Assembly: GCF_030867095.1 (NCBI RefSeq)
Contig: NC_081826.1
Coordinates: 41,704,001-41,768,000 of the forward strand
Reading direction: 5' to 3'
Origin: Alligator mississippiensis
Taxonomy: Eukaryota > Chordata > Crocodylia > Alligatoridae
Length of the DNA stretch: 64,000 bases
Numbering within the stretch: the stretch's first letter is position 1; every line of letters begins with the position of its first letter. A program made the position numbers and the translations under genes. Below are positions 59,492-64,000 of the stretch, one piece after another. Under the pieces are notes generated by a model. It searched no databases and had not been told where the DNA came from. It saw only the letters and a program-made list of their open reading frames with translations.

Positions 59492-61505
59492 GCTCCAGGA
59501 GCTGCTTAAAATTAATGTACAACAAGGCCCTAAGTTTGTCTTCTTATAACACCAAAGCACATGACATGTTCTTGTTTATCCAATTACACTAAAATGTAAT
59601 GATTTCTTCTAAAAGAAGAAAAAGATGCAAAGAACTGTAATATGCTACAACTAATTTGTGACATGGAGAAGCAGAACTCAAATATCAAGAGTCTTCCATG
59701 AAAGATGAACACGCAAGATATTTTGAATATGGACTTCAGTTTTTACATGCATTTAATTTGCAAAATATAAAGGCAAAGTATCTGTTTATAATCAAGAATG
59801 AATCAAATTAAAAAACTGTATTTAGGACAAGTATAACTTATAAGTTTCACAGCAATGGCATATCAGAATCTAAGGAGTTTTGCAGTTGCTGCAACAGTAT
59901 CAATGGAGATCAGCCAAGAAGCTTTAGAAATAGCCAACCCACACAGATATTGATGCCACTGCTGGACAGAGAGGTGGGGAGGGGAAAGCATTCCATGGCT
60001 TGGCATTTGAATCTAGCAGCTGCCAAGCAACATGTATTTGTAGTCAGAGTGCTGCCTCCAAGGCTAGAACACTTTCAAGAAGATGAGAACACAAAGGGCA
60101 GCAAACTGAAGACCAAGTACAGCTAGGAAATTTCAGTGCAAGAAATAATGAAATGATATATAGCTACCAATTTTCCTTTTAACAGCACTGCTAGAAAACA
60201 GATGCCTGCAGAAGCCTAAGCTGTAGACTGAATGAAAACTGAAGTGAAGTGATGTTTGTAAATTAAGATGGTAGCTTTATTATTAAAATTTTGTTTCAAT
60301 AGTATTCTGTTAGATGCTTTCACTGGAAAGGAAAACAAGTCAAAATGCGAGTAACAGCAGTAAATGTTGTTACTTTCATTTGTACAGATTAATTCCAAAT
60401 TTCAGGGGCAGGGAGGGTTTGGAAGATTGGGGTGGGGAAGAATCAATAAAGAGTATCAAATTCCTCTACATATTATAGGTGATACGAGAAGTGGCAAATG
60501 TCTAAAAGAAAGGAAATAGCTCAAAGACGACCATAAACATAATTGCTGCTGCTATTAGTAAACAAATTCAGTAAATAACATACATAATAATGAATAATTG
60601 GTGTAAAGTAATTATCAAATATGTTTTTATTTGTTACTAAAGTATTATGTTTGTTAATAAAGCATTATGTAGCAATTGGAAGTAAAGGGCCTGAAAAAAT
60701 CAGAAGTGAAAAGGTCATTTAAAAGCACTTTAATGTTGATCTGTTTATGAAAAAAAGTAGACAACTTGTCCTATGTCTAATGTTTATAGCGATAACTACA
60801 GTAGTATTTATTGCACCTTGAAGAAAATTCCATCTACCATAAGTAACATGGGCTTCAAGAAGACTGGATGTCAGACTTTACAAATGAAATATTAGTTTAG
60901 GCATGGTAGACTTTATTTTGGCACTTTAACAAATGCTTTATTTTACAGCAGTGGCACAGCATTTGCCAGCAATATTCCTTCCTTGGCACAGTTATTCCAA
61001 GCAGTTATTTTACTAATTGAATTTCACTAAATATTGCACAATAACATAGACCTGCTAAACTCTTACCCTGTTTTTAACTGTTGAACATGTATTGCTTTGA
61101 AAAAAATGCCAATACAAGTAAATAATGAAAAAGCAATATATTAAAATATCATGGCACAGGATACCTTTAATTTTTCCTAAATGACCACTGAATTCGGGGC
61201 AACAACAGATACAGGTTATGCTGTTTTTCTTTTCTTTTTTTTGAACTGGGAGTTTTATTTAAAACCAACTGATACATATCTATGAGAAGTAGTATAGTTA
61301 AATCTTCTCCCTGAACTATTTTGGAACTTAAGAAATTGGAAAAGAGGAAAGTAATAGTCCTGAAGACAAAGCTGCTTGTTTGTTAAAAGCATAACTTAGG
61401 CAGGCATACCACTTTCGTCTCCACAAGCTATCTGAATTGTAACCCAAAGGCAACTACAATTCTCTTCTAGTTGGAATATTTCTGCCTTCTCTTATAAAAA
61501 TATTC
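59492..61505. other. Intergenic or distal SDC2 3' UTR, no discrete feature
   Basis: AT-rich non-coding sequence. Minus-strand AATAAA hexamers at 60937-60942 and 60912-60917 are the most distal clear candidates for SDC2 polyadenylation if the UTR runs this far. Confidence 0.4.
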
Positions 61506-61509
61506 CATT

Positions 61510-61640
61510 ATCCCAAGGCAGACAAGGTTCTTTGGATGAATCTGATCTCTTTTATTAGACCAACTTAAATAGTTGGAAAAAATGTTCTTAGCAAGCTTTT
61601 AGGTTTAAAAACCCTTCATCATGGTTTATCTTAATTCTTG
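61510..61640 (-). repeat. Interspersed repeat, third 'TTGGTCTAATAAAAGAT' copy
   Basis: The minus strand reads CATGATGAAGGGTTTTTAAACC, AAAAGCTTGCTAAG, TTTTTTCCAACTATTTAAG, TTGGTCTAATAAAAGA and AACCTTGTCTGCC. The order is the same as at 29765 and 30180, but this copy is more complete. Confidence 0.75.
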
Positions 61641-63096
61641 CTGGTGTCACAGTAGAATCAAAACAAGGTTCTCCAAAAGTTATAGTAAAACAATGAATAA
61701 AGAACCGATATACATAATAAATGAAATTGTGCACTCCTCTGAATTTTACAGTACTGAAAGTAACTTTTGCATAAAGTACATGTCTGTGTCAATACCGCCG
61801 TTAAGTATAATACAAAGGTTGAAACACTCATCATTCATACACCAGATGCTAAGCTTGCTCCCAGACAATAAAATATTACAGGTTTCCCTGTCACTTTTGC
61901 AATAAAACCATTCCAAGCATCAGCCTCATCAATAAGCTTTTTTTGGTCTTTGGGTCCCAACAGTATTTTCCAAGATCTAAGGAATCATAATTTGTGACAT
62001 TAAACATAACCAAAAAGACATAAAATGAAAAACGTACAAAAGTATATCACAATGAAATTTTCAGTATTAGGCCACATGATTTATTCAGTAGTGTTTATGT
62101 TCCCAAATTACAATTTATGTCTATCCATGTAAGACTACAAAAGTTACCATTAGAATTGTCTGTGCTTATAAAATACCAACATTTTCTTTTACTGTTATAT
62201 ACTCATTAACACCAGTCTGCGACAAGTTACATATAATCATAGGCACTTCAAAGGCTTTAAAGGACGTTTACAACTTAAATGCATTTTTAAGAACAAAAAT
62301 TTAAACCCCTACTTGTACCTTCAATTGCAAGAAATTAACAAATACAGTGGCCATAGAAATCTGCAGCAATTTCTCAGAATACTGTTAAGAGTCTTTGGGT
62401 TTGCTTAGATTTGTCAGTAGCTTACTCCAAATCTTCCTTAAAGATTTGTTTAGTAAGGATACGACTAAACAGTTCGTAATTATATTCCAATTTTACACAT
62501 TAATTTGCTGTTACAAATCTCACAGAAGCTACAGGTACATTGAGAAACAATGCAAAGTGTAAAATTGATATTCTGACACTTAAATTTATACAAAGTGGAG
62601 GTTAAAGTTTACATAGCTGAAAAATTACACTTACACTATAAGGTACCGTTATCTGAATTATCTGAAGACAAATTGCACCATGACAACTACAAAAAGGCAT
62701 ATTTTTTTGGAAACAGATAAATTAATGAAATAAAAACTAACTTGTAAGATCAATCTGAGACATGCTGACAAAAATTAAACAACTTTCATTGAACCATAGG
62801 ATAAAACAATCATTTTCATCATCTTATATTTATGCATAAAGTTTTAAAAATGATTCAGTGAACATCAATGGTTTTATAAAATAATGCTTTGCCACTGTTA
62901 TTCACAGAACACTGCAAATGTTAAGTCTTAACTTTACATTTTTAAAGGAATACATGAAAAGTTTTAAATACAATGGGATTTTTATCATAAAGGTGCCATA
63001 ATGGCTCTTTAATGAAAAAGATCTTCATTATTCTATGCAAAAGCTTTATTTAAAAAAGTTCAGTGATCTCATAAATAGAGACACTAAATAGGAATT
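61641..63096 (-). other. SDC2: SDC2 3' UTR, at least its proximal part
   Basis: Directly follows the SDC2 stop codon on the minus strand. AT-rich, with several AATAAA and ATTTA motifs. Syndecan-2 mRNAs have a long 3' UTR of this order. The poly(A) site cannot be fixed from sequence alone. Confidence 0.55.
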
Positions 63097-63260
63097 TTAT
63101 GCATAAAATTCCTTAGTAGGTGCCTTTTGATAGGCAGCACTGGACGGTTTACGTTCACCGAGGTCGTAGCTGCCTTCATCCTTCTTCCTCATGCGGTATA
63201 CCAACAGCAAGATGAGGAAGATTGCAAAGAGAAACCCAATAACTCCACCAGCAATAACAG
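63097..63260 (-). CDS. SDC2: Syndecan-2, last coding exon (TM and cytoplasmic tail)
   Basis: Syndecan-2 is a transmembrane heparan-sulfate proteoglycan that acts as a co-receptor and links to the cytoskeleton and PDZ proteins. Acceptor TTTGTTTCAG precedes 63260. The exon starts in phase (2 bases finish a split Ala codon) and encodes 53 residues plus TAA (63099-63097). [21 protein letters not shown] is the transmembrane helix with the GxxxG dimerisation motif, then [16 protein letters not shown] (C1 and variable region), and the end KEFYA gives the EFYA PDZ-binding C-terminus typical of syndecans. The [23 protein letters not shown] text separates it from syndecan-4 and -1/-3. Intact and surely functional. 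The ectodomain exons lie to the right of the window. Confidence 0.97.
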
Positions 63261-64000
63261 CTGAAACAAAATGAACAACAGTTCACAATATGCCAAAATA
63301 AGATGAATAGCTCCAATTTACTTTCCATTGCTCAAAATAAATTATTTACTATTTATTTATAATTAAAACAAAATGACTCCAATTAAGAAAATTAAATAAG
63401 TTCCTAAAATAGACCTGTTTAAATGATCTGACTGTCAGCATGACAATATGGTCCATAGTTCTAAAGATACTAAGTAGCATAACTCTTTTAAATTAATAAT
63501 GCCCTTAGAACAATCACAAAGGTGTTTGTATATAAACATTAAAACCTCAGGTGCTTTCACATTTCCATTTAAAAGAGGAATGTAATCTTTTCTACATTAA
63601 AAATTGCTATTCAGTTTCACCAAGGAGAATACAGATTACAGTGAGCCTCATAAGGACACTTCAGGATAAGAAGTTCTAATAGTTTGTCCCAGGACAGTGC
63701 AAAATGTATTTGAATACATTGCATAAATGGCAGAAAAGTGGCAATGCATTTAGCTGTCCACTAAACCCCAACTGAAAGGACAATGTATACATACACCAAT
63801 CCCAGGACTTTTGTGTTGCAGGACAAATGCAGGCACAATTTGTCCCAAGACAAATGCAATATCTGTTCCTAGCCCTTGAGTCTATTGATCTGTGATGCAA
63901 AACTAAAATTATTTTATGGCTTGAACAAATGTCTGTGGTTCAAATGTGGTTCAGATGCCCTCCACCCAAGGGTGTTGAGGGAGCTGGCAGGGGTCATCGC
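63261..64000. other. SDC2: SDC2 last intron, partial
   Basis: Non-coding AT-rich sequence after the exon acceptor; the next upstream exon is not in the window. Confidence 0.7.

Noticed and set aside
1..64000. CRISPR arrays, bacterial operons, tRNA or rRNA genes
   Set aside because: Nothing fits: the window is vertebrate nuclear DNA, tandem repeats lack the repeat-spacer pattern, and no cloverleaf with A/B boxes was found by eye.

Overview
This is a vertebrate, intron-rich, repeat-dense window, most likely from a crocodilian (a turtle or other reptile is less likely). Two host genes anchor it, both on the minus strand. The first coding exon of CPQ (carboxypeptidase Q) is at 19896-20351, and the last coding exon of SDC2 (syndecan-2) is at 63097-63260. 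A CpG island at about 50.56-51.31 kb is the probable CPQ promoter. SDC2 upstream of CPQ in the same orientation is the gene order I know from human 8q22. The crocodilian reading rests on many CR1 LINE fragments, reptile-type hAT and mariner remnants, and slow-looking decay.

Layout: 1-6470 is an almost complete endogenous retrovirus (ERV) on the plus strand, antisense to CPQ and inside its intron 2. 6471-7783 is a second LTR-like block with minisatellites. 7.8-19.45 kb is CPQ intron 2 with a CR1 fragment, two hAT-type elements with exact 8-bp target duplications and a foldback element. 19.45-20.35 kb holds an unexplained ORF and CPQ exon 2. 20.35-50.9 kb is CPQ intron 1, holding a solo LTR of the same ERV family, a dense nest of insertions (25.3-31.8 kb), inverted CR1 pairs and a short Helitron. 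51.3-63.1 kb is the SDC2-CPQ intergenic region plus the SDC2 3' UTR, with a non-LTR retrotransposon, two DNA transposons and old repeats.

The standout is the ERV at the left edge. It has paired LTRs, a primer-binding site matching tRNA-Ser(GCT), gag and pol remnants and a polypurine tract. Where env should be, it carries an intronless, same-strand, nectin-3-like coding segment: two Ig domains, transmembrane helix and a short tail, with one in-frame stop. Pol ends just after the integrase zinc-binding module, and the integrase catalytic core is replaced by the nectin sequence. This has the architecture of a transducing, replication-defective retrovirus that picked up a spliced host receptor mRNA, with a cell-adhesion receptor rather than an oncogene as cargo. 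I know of no description of such an element, but I could not search.

The host genes are unrelated in pathway (a secreted/lysosomal metallopeptidase and a heparan-sulfate proteoglycan) and simply share synteny. All coding sequence from mobile elements here is broken.
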